From Chrysemys picta bellii (taxonomy: Eukaryota > Chordata > Testudines > Emydidae): DNA of 64,000 nt. The notes beneath the pieces were generated by a model that saw nothing but the letters and a program-made list of their open reading frames with translations, was not told where the DNA came from and ran no database searches. This document shows positions 22,698 to 34,564 of the stretch, in pieces; positions within the stretch are counted from its first letter, which is position 1; each line of letters begins with the position of its first letter. The stretch lies in NCBI RefSeq assembly GCF_011386835.1, contig NC_088796.1, positions 27,359,011 through 27,423,010 on the forward strand, written 5' to 3'. Both the position numbers and the translations under genes were made by a program.

Positions 22698-23099
22698 CAG
22701 CGGCATGCACAGGTACAAAAAAAAAATTGGCTGCTTTTGGAGGGGCACTTTCTGTGCCCCTGCGACTGAAGGAGCTGCCTTTCCTTCCCCTCCACCCTCC
22801 ACCCCTGCCTCCAGAGAAGCTGCCTCTCCCCACCACGGTCCATTGGCGCTGGCTCTCCCTCCTTCCCCCACAGCCCTGGGGCCAGAGGAGCTGTCATCTC
22901 CTGCCCCGGACTCATGCAGAGGAGCTGGCTCTCCCCACTACAGCAGGTGGAGCTGCCCAAGGGCCAGTGGAGCTCTCTCTCCCTCCCCAGCCCCAGGGCT
23001 GAGGAGTTTGCTCTACCCGCCCCAGTGGAGTTCTGGGCCCCTGCTGATTTGGGAGGGAGGGGCTGTGCCCCTGTTTGCCCCCCTCCGTGCACGCCCCTG
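22698..23099. mobile_element. hAT-type MITE with perfect 8-bp target duplication
   Basis: The target GTTGGAAC is repeated at 22690-22697 and 23100-23107. The left end CAGCGGCATGCAC matches the complement of the right end GTGCACGCCCCTG. The interior is C-rich low-complexity sequence, which creates several spurious frames. Confidence 0.85.
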
Positions 23100-23107
23100 G
23101 TTGGAAC

Positions 23108-23862
23108 TTAATAAAAAATAGTTGATGTACATGTAGTAATAGAATCCAGATCATTTCCTTAGCTGTGTTGATTTTACAGTGACAGGAATAAGTATTTTAG
23201 TCACTAAAGATAGCAGATATAACTCAAATATACATAATGTGAAATACAAAATGTGTCAATTCCTATTCATTTCCTTTTATCAGAGGTTTTTTTTTTTTGG
23301 TATTTAATGTAGAACTAAAAAGTTATCTGTATAATCCTTTCCATCATAGATTTCTGAATGAAATTTCCGTCAGATTTTTCCTTCCCCAACAACACTCACT
23401 GAAACTTTCAGTCAAGAGACTATATTTTCAAGCTCATATAATCACCCCCTTAAAAGTAGGAGTTTTGAAGTACCATGAGTAAGTATGCAATCAATGTAAC
23501 TGGAAAGGGATTAGCTTGATCAAAAGAGACACTAATTACATTTTTTAAAACTTTTAATTAGTCAATTTTCCATACAAAATCAGGATCTAATATACTACCA
23601 AGGCATTTACATACCGCTCATTATTTTGGCATTTAAGCACCAGTCACCTGTACTGAAGTGACAAAACTATAAATCATACCACTGTGAACCAACAGTAAAT
23701 ATAAGTAGGGGGAAAAAAGGCTTCTTACCTAACCCTCTCCGTTCTAGTCTACCCAAATTCTGCTTTTGAAATATTTCTGCTTCCTGTTAAGACCAAGCCA
23801 CAACTCTTCTCTGTGAACTGCTCTACTGGCTATCCATTGCTCTGTGTATTTCTGCCTTACAT
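23108..23862. other. Intron, nothing firmly recognised
   Basis: A 55-nt exon-like segment on the minus strand (23729-23783) is discussed under rejected items. Otherwise AT-rich. Confidence 0.5.
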
Positions 23863-23865
23863 TCA

Positions 23866-24167
23866 GGGCACGTCTTCACTACCCGCCGGATCGGCGGGTA
23901 GCAATCGATCTATTGGGGATCGACTTATTGCATCTAGTGAAGACGCGATAAAATCGATCCCCGATGGCTCTGCTGTCGACTCTGGAAATCCACCGCAGCA
24001 AGAGGCGGAAGCGGAGTCGACGGCGGCGCGGCAGCGGTCGACTCGCCGCTGTCCTCACAGCCAGGTAAGTCGACCTAAAATACGCAACTTCAGCTACGCT
24101 ATTCACTTAGCTGAAGTTGCGTATCTTAGGTCGACTCCCCCCACGCCCCCATAGTGTAGACCTAGCC
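23866..24167. mobile_element. Harbinger-type MITE
   Basis: The ends GGGCACGTCTTCACTA and TAGTGTAGACCTAGCC are inverted repeats of the GTCTACAC class. The interior contains GGTCGAC and the self-complementary AACTTCAGCTA...TAGCTGAAGTT. The flanking trinucleotides (TCA and TAA) do not match. Confidence 0.75.
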
Positions 24168-24598
24168 TAAAAGGTACAAGTCTACCTATATCTGAATTCG
24201 TCTCCTTTCACTTTCCCCAGGTCTCTGGAAACACTCCCTCTATCTCCTTTTCCTCCCACCCCCCAAACATCTCCATTCCTTTTTCCATGCAACTCCATTC
24301 CCCTCTCAAACCTATCCCAGCTTTGCTCATGTAATTCAAATCTCCACTAAAACTCACTTCTGTCACACAACCCATGAGTGAATTAAACAAACAAAAAATG
24401 CAGCCATCAAGAGGTAAGTGAACTAATGCATGATCTTGTTTGTTCTCTCTTGCCATGGTGTCACATCTAAATTCTGAATGGTAAACTCTTTGCGGCAGGA
24501 ACTATTGTGAGGCTCCTAACAAACATCTGGCATAGTACAAATAATATAATCATTAAAATATCTGACCACTAAACAAGCTGTACCAGTTAAGTACTTAC
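24168..24598. other. Intron 3 start, nothing recognised
   Basis: Sequence immediately downstream of the exon 3 donor, with a pyrimidine-rich patch near 24200-24310 and no element. Confidence 0.55.
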
Positions 24599-24696
24599 CT
24601 TAGTAAAATTATTCAAGTGGCCTAGTTTTCTCATATTTGAAACACCTTGTAATTTGGCCACATTTTGGAGAATCTCCCTCAAGTTATCATACGGTT
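24599..24696 (-). CDS. RICTOR: RICTOR coding exon 3
   Basis: This 98-nt exon completes the Glu codon split after exon 2 and then reads PYDNLREILQNVAKLQGVSN followed by MRKLGHLNNFTK. It ends in phase 0. The pattern DNLREILQNVA-LQGVSN, MRKLGHLNNFTK is recognisable as the start of the helical-repeat (armadillo-like) N-terminal region of RICTOR. The acceptor is TTTTGCAG just right of 24696 and the donor is GTAAGTAC at 24598-24591. Mammals have Ser where this sequence has Tyr after Pro (from memory). With exons 1 and 2 it gives an uninterrupted 65-codon reading frame. The next exon, expected to begin LLCD, was not found to the left and is presumably outside the window. Confidence 0.97.
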
Positions 24697-24699
24697 CTG

Positions 24700-26101
24700 C
24701 AAAAGAAACAGATTGGTAGATACGATTCAGAAAAACAAGCATTCACCACGTATTTTCCCAAACATAATAGGTACCCTGTTTATTTTTCCTGCTTTTGGTT
24801 AAGGATCTAGCCTTTTTTCTTCAAAGAGTTCTGATTTGGCTTCCGTCTAGAACCACAATATCATATTTGAGTTTCCAGAGTAAGCGGCACAAGCCCAAGA
24901 AGTGGACACACTCCTGTTTCAAAGGAAAATTTTAGCAATACCCTGTTATTAAGCAAACTTCAGCAAATGGTAAATCTAGATATTTATATATTCTCCAACA
25001 CTACAATACCTCACAAATCTTAATGAATTTATCCTCAGCACCTCTAAGAGTTAGGGAAGTATTACTTCTTATTTACAGACTGTGAATTAAAGCAGAGTGA
25101 GTGACTTGGTCAGTGTCACACAGGACTTTTGTGGTCAAATTAGGAAGTGAACCTGTTCTCCCAAATACTAGTGCAGTGCCTTAGCCAGAGGCTATTCTTC
25201 CATGATGCCAAATTGTAGGCATGAATTGTTTAACAGCAGCTGTACCACATTCAATACAATATTCACCTTCATAACTTTTCTGATATTAATACCTTATATT
25301 TCCCAACCAACCACAGGCCATACCACAGCTGGAGACGGACCATTACATCCCCATCCACTAGGAAGCAGCAACAAGAAGGAGTTTGCATGGGGGTGGATCT
25401 ATAGTAATCTCCAAATTCAGGGAACTGCTTTTCTAAAGCAGCCAAGACCAGCTACAACTGAGAACATGGGACATTAGCCCTTTCAAGTAATCCTATCACA
25501 GAGTGGAAAAGAATTATTAGTGAAATATTTAATGCATTTTCTACTGTCTTAATTAAACTTGCAGCTGGAAAAAAGGACAGCAAGCACCTTCTGACCAGCC
25601 AGCTCTGTGCAAATGAGTTTGAAAATGACTGCTCTAATCCCCCATAATGCCACAAACGTGTTAGTGGTCTCTGTTGTTCAAAAAGAGATTTACTGCAGAT
25701 CACAAAATCTGAATAAATGGACAAGTCTCTACTCAAGACATACCCTGAACTGATGTAGAAGAACACGGCACTAGCCTGCCCTACCACTAGGAGATGCAAC
25801 CTTTACTCCAAACAGTCTAACTTCCAACTGAACAGTCAGTAAGCATCATCAATCAGATAACTGGTCAAACACAAAGGATAGCTTGGGGAGGGAGTGTATG
25901 GTAGAATGTTATGCATCAGGGTTAAACCAAATAAAACCCACTAAACAAACGGAGGTTGATAGAAAATTTTTCTACACATATATTTGGATACCACATCAAA
26001 AGCATTTACTTTTCAGAGGATCATACAATTTAAAGATGGAAGAGAATCTGTTGGCAGGTCCATCATGATCCAAGTTCAGGATTGTTCTGTATAGTTTATT
26101 T
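24700..26101. other. Intron 2, nothing recognised
   Basis: A possible old SINE-like phrase (TCACACAGGACTTTTGTGGT, GCCAGAGGCTATTCTTCC) lies at 25100-25200. No other signal. Confidence 0.5.
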
Positions 26102-26109
26102 TTCTAGCA

Positions 26110-26444
26110 CAGGGGTCAGCAACGTTTGACACGCGGCTCGCCAGGGTAAGCACCCTGGTGGGCTGGGCCAGTTTATTTACCTGCTGACGCGGCAGGTTCG
26201 GCCGATCGCGGCTCCCACTCGCTGCGGTTCGCCGTCCCGGGCCAATGGGGGCGGTGGGAAGTGGCACAGGCCGAGGGATGTGCTGGCCGCGGCTTCCCGC
26301 CGCTCCCATTGGCCCGGGACGGCGAACCGCGGCCAGTGAGGACCGCGATCGGCCGAACCTGCCGCGTCAGCAGGTAAATAAACTGGCCCGGCCCGCTAGG
26401 GTGCTTACCCTGGTGAGCCGCGTGCCAAACGTTGCTGACCCCTG
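26110..26444. mobile_element. hAT-type palindromic MITE
   Basis: A 335-bp near-palindrome opens CAGGGGTCAGCAACGTTTG and closes CAAACGTTGCTGACCCCTG. The arms continue through CCTGCTGACGCGGCAGGTT and its complement. Flanks TTCTAGCA (26102-26109) and TGCTAGCA (26445-26452) are an 8-bp duplication with one difference. Confidence 0.9.
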
Positions 26445-26452
26445 TGCTAGCA

Positions 26453-27861
26453 CTTTATCCAGTTTTAGATGCTTCAAGCTGTCAAAGCCATAACAAAGGA
26501 AAATTAAAGAGAATGCTGCCAGGGTATAGTTATGGTACTGCTTTCAGTTTAGGTCATAACCCCTAATTTCAGGGCTTTAACAGCCTGCTATTTGTCTTCT
26601 CTGAAAATATAATTTAGCTGACTCCTATTCATTTGGTTTTTGCTTTTAGCATGGCATAGGTGGGAATTTCCCTAGCTCACAAAAGCTTTTGGACCTGTAA
26701 CACTCAGCTGACAATACTTCCGAGCCTTCTAAAATGTTCAGCTTCAGTTCTCTGATAAATGGGGAGCAAAGAACTCCCTAAATGATCAGACTTAAGCCGA
26801 TAAACAAAAAGTTTAAACTTTGAGAGGAAGGCAGATGGGCAAATAGGAGTATAGTTATACCTTCAGAGAGGCTGAATTATAGGCAAGTACATTTCTATTT
26901 CTCTAATGATACAATAATTCTTATTCATACAGACTGCAAATCTTGAGAGAAATCTTCCTAAATTCATTTTCCAGCTTACCGAGGGACCAGAAAGTATCCC
27001 AAAATCTTTTCATGTAACTCAGAGTCCTGGATACTTTCCAAAATCCCTACCATCAAACGGGGGTGGGGGAGGAGAAACAATCCCCCAGTTAAGATCTCAT
27101 TGCAGCACAATCTTGCTGTTCTGGAGAAGGGACTCCAGTATACGATCTACAATACAAGCAGGAAATTGAAAGGACAAGAGGTCTTTTCTATTACTTACTA
27201 AACTACAAAAATGAGCAAAACAATTTGGTCCATTATAATCTGTTCATACCAGCAATATGCAACTGCAGAAGGATCAGACTGATAAAAAATTACAGAACAC
27301 CACCTCAGAATACACTAGTTCAGGAGAGAAATATGAAGTAGTCAGCATGTAGGTCAAGCATCATCAACTCAAACCTTAGTTTCAATCAATAATCACAGGG
27401 AATGGATTCTAACTACTGTAGGTAAAAGAGGTATGGCTCATTTTCATATCATTACCAGAAAAAAAACTTGAATTTAAAAAAAAAAAAAAAAACACATGTA
27501 AGATGAGAGAAATATCAGTGTGAGGGGTGGGGTAAAACAATACAGAGTGAACACAATTTAAGGAAAGTAATCTGGCTCAGCCTGGCTCTAACCATTCTTT
27601 TCCTAAATGCAATTGAGATATATATCCTCACCCTAACCAGATCTGAGGTTCTGCAGCTAATTGAATTCCCCTTGAATCAAAGATCCAAGATTCAGTGCAA
27701 GATCCAAGATTCAGTCTCTCCTTGACATCCCTGTAAATTCTTATATCATGGCAACAGGGGGAAAGTCCAGAACTGGTGTGTGTATATATTTGCAAAATAA
27801 TGGATTGAAATTTCCTATAAATAGTAGGAAAAGGTAGGAAGGTATGATTAGCAGTGTTGCC
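26453..27861. other. Intron 2, nothing recognised
   Basis: AT-rich with an A-run at about 27476-27492 and a local duplication of CAAGATCCAAGATTCAGT near 27680-27715. Confidence 0.55.
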
Positions 27862-28080
27862 AACTCTCACGATTTTATCACGAGTCTCACAATGTTTAGT
27901 TTTCCTGAAACACTAGTTCCTGGAATCAAGTTTTCATTTAAAAAAAAAAAAAAAAAAGTTTTTTTGCCCTCCTGGTTATGGAGAAAAGCTTGAAAATGTA
28001 ACAAACACGTACACTAAAAATGCAAAATCAGAAAGCAAGAAGAATCCATATTTTACAAAATTCTCATGACTTAAGCACTT
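27862..28080. mobile_element. Possible MITE fragment (GTTGCCAACTCTCA family)
   Basis: GTGTTGCCAACTCTCACGAT and TTTATCACGAGTCTCACAAT open the segment. An A-run and CTCATGACTTAAGCA close it. The ends are too decayed for a target duplication. Confidence 0.4.
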
Positions 28081-28405
28081 GAGCATGGAGATACCACATT
28101 TACCCCACCAGAATCATAACGCGAGTCAGATTCCATTCTCTAGCGTGTTCAGGATATCATCACAGAGCTCTACTTCAGAAAGCAGCCAGTGCAGGGAAGG
28201 ACCACGAGCTGTGGAGACCTCACTCCCTAACCCGATAACCTCACTGCACCCTGCCCGGGGGGGAATGCCTCACAGTTTGAAAACAAATGGTCTATAGTGC
28301 TAAAAGTGAGCTCGAAACAGAAACTTCCCCAAGGTCTTCTCTCAAGTAACTAAAACTAAAGGTCAGGAATTCCTTTCACCTCACAAAATTTCATTTAGAG
28401 ACACA

Positions 28406-28470
28406 AAATGGTGAGGGCACATCTTTTATTGGACTACTTTGTCTCTCTAATATCCTGGGACTAACGTACA
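28406..28470 (+). mobile_element. Short retroelement tail fragment (TCTAATATCCTGGGAC type)
   Basis: ATCTTTTATTGGACTACTTT and CTCTAATATCCTGGGACTAA resemble another tail family common in turtle and crocodile genomes. A second snippet (TATCCTGGGACCAACATGGC) is at about 19642-19675. Confidence 0.45.
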
Positions 28471-29771
28471 ATTACAATGCATACAGAAGTTCATTTAACA
28501 ATTCTGATTAAAAATTATATAATTTTTTTTCTTCCTCTCACTTTAAAAGGACCACAGAATTAATAAACAACCCCAGACAACCACTGTGTTATACTTGAAT
28601 CACATGGAGATTACTCAAAGTCTTTGGGTGCAATGCAGTTGTTTGCAAACAAGGCTTTGAGAACAGCCTTCCAAACTCGATGCTGTCCACAGAAATTAAA
28701 CAGAACGTAAGGAATAATTTGACTATAAACATTCAATGGAATCAATCTTTGGTCAGAGTTAAGTAGATAGACAAATTATTTTTTGAAAGTGAAAGTTCTT
28801 TACAAGTACTCAGAGCTTATCATCAAGGTGCTCATGCAAGTTTGGAAGATCGTCACAAATCAGGCTCATTAAAAAGTCAATAAACAATGTTTTATCAGTA
28901 AACAATAACCTGAGGCACTGCATGTGAATGAAGGCATAACCTTCGCTATCAATTTATTGAGGTAATGTCTGGAGGGAAATCAACTATTCACAATGATAAT
29001 AAGCACTCTGAATTCACACCCACATGCATGTGAAGTCCAGAATTCAGAAACTACTCCAAAAATTTGAGTTCCTTCTCTCAAGTAGGCAATGCATCCGATT
29101 TCTAAGAATTATAGGTATTGTTCTGAGACACACCATGCTGCCCTTTTCATAGATGTGAATAGATTAAGGATTGTTTATTTGTACTTTGATTGGGGACAAA
29201 GATCAAAACCCCACTGTGCTAGATACTGTACACACAATTAAAAGAATCTCTAAAGACTTTACACGGAGTATATGATTTCCAGACATAAAAGATGGAATTA
29301 AAAAAAAAAACCACACACACACACACACGGGATGCAATCATAAATAAATAAATAAAAAGCATAAAACTCTACATTTCCTGGGTTTTAGATTATACTTAAA
29401 AGAAATCCAAATATGTTAAAAATACACAGTTAATGACCCAAACACACTTAACTCTGCCCTGCAGTGACAATGAAATAACTATAGGATTAGGATTAAGGCA
29501 TTTTCATGTTTGGGATCCCTGATTAAACTAAACTGATTTTTAAATACTGGATTTTTTTTCAATATATTTCCCCCTCACGCTGATGTGATGGAGCAGTACA
29601 AAGCTCCCAAAGATCACTGGTGAATCTGGATTCTAAATTGCAATTAGTTTAAAGAGCTGTACTATTAAAATGAGCATTATGTGAAATAGAGGTACTTCTA
29701 TTAGATAACTGGGACAAAGAAAAAGATTAACAGGTGAATTAATTTAAATCAAGGCAATTTAAATCAGCTTT
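28471..29771. other. Intron 2, nothing recognised
   Basis: Only the microsatellites at 29312-29357 stand out. Confidence 0.55.
29312..29357. repeat. (CA)9 and (AAAT)n microsatellites
   Basis: CA repeats at 29312-29328 are followed at 29341 by AAAT repeats. This is ordinary simple sequence. Confidence 0.9.
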
Positions 29772-30607
29772 TCCATTTGCAGGGTAGATAAAAAAATCAT
29801 TGATTTAAAAAAAAATTAAAAATAGGTTTTTCCTCAAAAATCCAATTTAAAATAAAAAAAATTGGATTTAAAATAAAAAATCCATGCTAAAGATAGTTTT
29901 AATTAAGATACATTATAGCTCAAAGATATCTCATCATGGAATAGGGATTTTAAATTCTAATTCTATAGTATAAGACAATATATTCATGTAATGTTTAAGA
30001 AAAGTTTTGTACATGAGTTCCAATAGTTCATGGATTAGGGACACAATCTTATGGGGTTCCACAGGCTTCTGTATAGATTATTTAGATTTTTTTCTATATA
30101 CCCAATGGGACTCGGTGCTCAGTCTAGAAGACACCATCAGAGATGCTTAGTTTTGCAGTTCTCAAACTGTAGATTTGTGTCTCCAGAGGTAACATGTTTG
30201 TTAACAGCAAAAATGTTTTTAAATAAAAAATAAATAAATAGAGGTGAGAAATAACAGACCTCAACTCTATTGTCCCTCTGCAAATTTGTGTACACAGCAT
30301 CAACCCCTTACCTCTCTCTAAAAGTGCAAAGTTTCAAAAAGTTCAATGAATACAAGATTGTTAGGAGCGGAATAGATTTGGACAAGGAGAAAAAAAGTCT
30401 GGAGATAAATGTGAGAAGCAAGGAACATATGCTTTTTTGTTAAAATATTATATGTTTGCTGCTGAAGAAAAAAAAAATCCAGAATCCATAACACTGTTGT
30501 TTTAGTTAAATAAAACAATTTAAATGTCTGTCTGGTGATGTTCTCCTCCTAATACAGCATGGCAAGAAAATCCTCCAAAATATTAATGATTAACCTGTTG
30601 AATTGGA

Positions 30608-31512
30608 AACAACAAGGAGTCCGGTGGCACCCTAAAGACTAACAGATTTATTTGGGCATAAGCTTTCGTGGATAAAAAAACCTCACTTCTTCAGATACAT
30701 GGAGTAAGAATTACAGATGCAGGCATTATATAACGACACATGGAGAGAAGGGAGTACCTCACAAGTGGAGAACCAGTGTTGACAGGGCCTGTTCAATCAG
30801 GATGGATGTAGTCCACTCCCAATAATAGATGAGGAGGTGTTAATTCCAGGAGAGGCAAAGCTGCTTCTGTAATGAGACAGCCACTCCCAGTCCCTATTCA
30901 AGCCCAAATTAATGGTGTTACATTTGCAAATGAATTTTAGTTCTGCTGTTTCTCTTTGAAGTCTGTTTCTGAAGTTTTTTTGTTCAAGAATAGTGACTTT
31001 TAAAAGTGTTAACCTACTGGCTTTTGTATGTTACCATTCCTGATGTCCGATTTGTTTCCATTTATTCTTTTACGTAGGGACTGTCCGGTTTGGCCAATGT
31101 ACACGGCAGAGGGGCATTGTTGACATATACAACATTAGTAGACGTGCAGATGAATGAGCCCTTGATGGTATGGCTGATGTGGTTGGGGCCTCTGATGGTG
31201 TCGCCAGAGTAGATATGGGGACAGAGTAGGTAACAAGGTATGCTACAGGGATTGGTTCCTGGGTTGGTGTTTCTGTGGTGTGGTGTGTAGTTGGTAATGA
31301 GTATTGCCTACCGACAACCTACCAACCTGAAGCAGAGGACTGGCCTGCCTCCCAAGGTCTGTGAGAGTGAGGGATCGTTTTCCAGGATAGGCTGTAGATC
31401 GTTGATAATGCGCTGGTGAGGTTTTAGCTGGGGGCTGTTCGTGATGGCCAGTGGTGTTCTGTTATTTTCCTGGTTGGGCCTGTCCTTTAGTAGGTGATTT
31501 CTGGGTACCCGT
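30608..31512 (-). mobile_element. Penelope-like retroelement fragment (RT C-terminus, GIY-YIG remnant and tail)
   Basis: Reading leftwards, the minus strand gives NHLLKDRPNQENNRTPLAIT and SPQLKPHQRIINDLQPIL, the segment that follows the reverse transcriptase in Penelope elements. A frameshifted GIY-YIG remnant follows, YIGQTGQSLRKRINGNKSD then IRNGNIQKPVG. After about 500 bp of tail the copy ends GGTGCCACCGGACTCC. The 13-bp CTGTTGAATTGGA is duplicated at 30595-30607 and 31513-31525, so this is a complete 5'-truncated insertion of 905 bp. It lies inside the hAT element 29780-31829 and must be younger. Stops and frameshifts make it inactive. Confidence 0.85.
30652..30694 (-). ncRNA. Hammerhead-like ribozyme candidate in the Penelope-like tail
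   Basis: On the minus strand the core CTGAAGA (complement of 30688-30694) matches CUGANGA exactly. It is followed by an extra A, a weak stem II (GUG/CAC plus a U-rich loop), GAAA (complement of 30664-30667), GC-TTAT-GC, and CC where UC would be expected. It lies 3' of the GIY-YIG remnant, as expected for Penelope-associated hammerheads. Activity is unproven. Confidence 0.45.
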
Positions 31513-31837
31513 CTGTTGAATTGGAGATATTTCTGAAGTCATTGGGAGGTGAACTATCTGCTTCAATTACCTTTGGTAAATGAAATACCCAAACAATCAT
31601 TCATTCTCTGATACAGTTGTAAAACTAATCTGAAAAGTTTTCAAAATAAATCATTGTTTAAAAATGTATATATAGTGTATACCTTCTAAAAATGAAACCT
31701 ACATCTAATTTCTGAGTTGTGAAGAATCTGTATTAAGATTATAACAACCAACAAGAATGCACTTTTATGTAGAAAACCATGGATTAAATCGAGTCTTCCT
31801 GACTAGTGATTTAAATCAAATCAATCCTGTCCATTTG

Positions 31838-32384
31838 TACTTCAGATATTTTCTAAAAAAGGGGCACTCTCATTGGCAGTATAATTGTAAATCAACATGA
31901 TTTAATAGTTAAGTAGAATCTTTATACTACATTTGGTACATTTTTTTTTAACCTAGAAGGGTACACTATATCACATTTATTTAAGCAATTATATAACTTA
32001 ATATTTTCAAATTCTTACTAATTGTGCATTTTTAGTATGTTAGAAAAAAGAATAACTTCTCTCTCATTATTTGTGTCAAGAGCATTAGGACGGTAACTGG
32101 AATTTAATTAAAGACATAAAACTGCATATAAAATGTATTTTTTATTAAAACAAAATAACCGGAGGTGTTTTGGATACATAAACATCTTATCAAAATATGT
32201 TACATAGTTACAACTAAATGATTTATTAAACAGAGATTAATTGTACTCATTGAATTAAACTGATTATTTCAGGGCAGCCTGGGAAACGTTTCAAATACAT
32301 CTAAGTAAAAGTAATGGGAGAATAAGTCCCTACTTGCTCAAGTCTCTTGAAAATGAGAGAACAGTCTCCTAAATTACTTAGGCT
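31838..32384. other. Between hAT elements, nothing recognised
   Basis: May contain the unrecognised 3' end of the hAT whose transposase remnant begins at 32385, but no terminal repeat was found. Confidence 0.45.
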
Positions 32385-33860
32385 GTCCTCTCCTCGTTTT
32401 TATTCATAGACTGGAAGAGAAAAAAAAAAAAAAAAAGTTTTCCAGCTTTTTCAACTCCCAATTTTCCAACTTTGAATTAGTTCAAATGAAAAAAAAATAT
32501 TCTTTTTGTGCCTGTTGAAGAGGCTACTGCTGTCAAAAGCTGGTTTAGTACTTCAACAAACTCTGCGCAGGTGCTTAGCTAATGACATCCACCGGTCCAA
32601 TGGTGTAACTTTTTTTAAAAAAAACATTAGCTGCTTAAATGGTTATTACAATTGGCATGACTGATGGGCATCTAATTGTCACCAATGTCATAGCTGCATC
32701 ATCTTCTTTAGCAGTTAGGCATCTACCCTGGTACTCTGGGTTGAAAATATTGGCAAGAAAATGAGGAGTAGGCGCTTGATCCATCTGCTTCTTTATAGCC
32801 TGCAACAGAACTTTGTTGCTGGGTTTTTTCTTTCTTCGGTGTCTCTTCAAGTTCTTTCAAAATTGCAACAGAATCAACAATCTTTCTGCAATTTATTCAA
32901 GGCTATGCAAATATGTTTCAGTATGGTCAGGATATCTTCCACATTTCTCTTTAGTCTGATGTTGACTATTGTGGTGTGATAGTTCCATCTGTGTTGTCAT
33001 GATTTTCTTCACAAATTGTCTACCATCTGATGTATGCTTACTTGCAACGCTGCTGATGATACCAGCAGATGACTCAAGCTGAAGACATGATGGGCATTCA
33101 TAACCTCTTATGTCTAAGATGGACCCTGAAACAAAAATGGTTAAAAAAAATTTTTTAAAAAGTCACTAACTCAGAGTATTACTCAATGACAGCTTTAAAA
33201 AAAAGACATTGTAAATGAAAGATTCTCCCCTACTGCAGATGTTTGTACCACTGTTTAAATGATGTAATTTAATCTAAACCAAGTATTATAGGGAAATAAA
33301 TAAATAAATCATAAGGATTATCTAAGTCTATTTAAATCCTTATCTCTAGCAACATCCCAAACAGTCTGAAAACAGTTAAAATTCATAAATTGCCTAATAA
33401 AAACATTACTTTTAAACAGGAAAGCTTCACCTAGGATATTTGATTATACTGAGCAAAAAAAAAAAAAAACTGAAAAGTCCAGCCGTAAGAGCAAAAATGG
33501 TAATTGATAAGTACTCCACAAACATACCAATTATATTTTGAACATAAACATTTTTAAATTCATAAGTAATCCACCCAAAACACAAATATGACAATAATCT
33601 AAGCTATCATTTATCATAGTAAAACACAGTAGGCAGTCCATAATAATGCAAAAATAATTTTACTAACCAGTTGACCCAGACTGTTCAGAGATGCACTTCA
33701 TCTTCAAAGTCACTGCCTTCTGAAGAGCATTTTTCATAATGTTGTTTCATTCTGACAGCCAAGTCTTGCATCTCTTTGTTGCACTGTTTACATTTGGCAT
33801 ATGTTCCTTTTTACTTAGAGGTACAGGTATTTTCTTGAAAATATTCCCTACAGAATCTTT
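32385..33860 (-). pseudogene. hAT transposase pseudogene (BED finger to dimerisation domain)
   Basis: Reading leftwards, a BED-type finger appears first (YAKCKQCNKEMQDLAVRMKQ then HYEKC, around 33730-33800). Then come VEDILTILKHICIALNKLQK (around 32900), KQMDQAPTPHFLANIFNPEY then QGRCLTAKEDDAAMT (32700-32790), and the C-terminal dimerisation block EFVEVLNQLLTAVASSTG then TKRIF (32510-32570). Near the end are QSKLENWELKKLEN and LFQSMNK (about 32395-32470). Frames shift repeatedly and stops occur, so it is dead. A possible GT donor follows the finger near 33668. Element ends were not identified. Confidence 0.8.
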
Positions 33861-34355
33861 TTAGGACCTGCGGGCATGGCAGGTTTTCCCCCCTCCCAGT
33901 CTCCAGGTGTTAAAATCTGAAGAATGTTGTCCTTTCTTCTCATAGTATCCTGATTTGACACCAGTGCTGCTCCTTTCTGGTTGCACACACTGCTCCTTCT
34001 CTCCTTGTTACATAATTCCCCCACCAAACCCAACCATTACCCCCAGAAAGACAAAACAAAAACACTAACAATACAAGGCTTCTGCTTGTGTAACCCACAT
34101 ACCTTTTGCACTGCAGTATTTTATTTGCTTATAGGCCGTTGAGATATTAATGCACTTCTGTTTGTTTGTATCGCTGTGTACTCATGCAAAAAGACAGACA
34201 CTTCAAGAAAGCAACCAGAAGCAAGGGCTGATAGTTACTGGCAGACCACTGGTCTTCCATGAGTTGGAGAATAAATTTCCATGGTGGGTGGTGACATAAT
34301 TTGAGAACCAATAACAAAAACAAGACTGATTAGTTTCAATCTTGCTATTCCTAAT
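33861..34355. other. Intron 2, nothing recognised
   Basis: No frame, repeat end or RNA gene identified. It may include the 5' part of the adjacent hAT pseudogene. Confidence 0.45.
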
Positions 34356-34363
34356 CCTTCAGG

Positions 34364-34556
34364 CAGGGCTGGCTCCAGCATTTCTGCGGCCCAAGCAAAA
34401 AAAAAAAAAAAAAAAGCCGCGATCAGCGGCAGCAGTACAACAGCAGGTCCTTCGCTCCTAGAGGGAGTGAGGGACCTGCCACCCCTTAATTGCCACCCCT
34501 CTCCCTTGGCCGCTCCAAGCACCTGCTTGTTAAGCTGGTGCCTGGAGCCGGCCCTG
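34364..34556. mobile_element. hAT-type MITE with perfect 8-bp duplication
   Basis: CCTTCAGG lies at 34356-34363 and 34557-34564. The ends CAGGGCTGGCTCCAGCA and CTGGAGCCGGCCCTG are inverted repeats. An A-run occupies the left half. The right end resembles that of 37205-37599. Confidence 0.9.
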
Positions 34557-34564
34557 CCTTCAGG

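Larger units (their letters stand above)
1..24598 (-). other. RICTOR: RICTOR intron 3, partial
   Basis: Everything left of the exon 3 donor is intron 3, continuing past the window edge. I looked for the next coding block (LLCDxGHSEEKLGF-like) on the minus strand and did not see it. The interval contains the Harbinger element, the unclassified transposase-like gene and several MITEs. Confidence 0.85.
29780..31829 (+). mobile_element. hAT deletion derivative (CAGGGTRGATAAA family) with nested Penelope-like insertion
   Basis: TCCATTTG is duplicated perfectly at 29772-29779 and 31830-31837. The left end is CAGGGTAGATAAAAAAATCA and the right end AAATCAAATCAATCCTG. Subtracting the nested retroelement (30608-31512 plus its duplicated target) leaves about 1.1 kb of AT-rich non-coding sequence. 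The first 230 bp are shared, in the opposite orientation, with the MITE at 37866-38082. Confidence 0.9.

Noticed and set aside
23729..23783. Exon-like 55-nt minus-strand segment with TTAACAG and GTAAGAAG flanks, open in one frame (EAEIFQKQNLGRLERRGL)
   Set aside because: It does not match any RICTOR segment I know, is too short to judge, and its polypyrimidine tract is poor. RNA-seq junctions would settle it.
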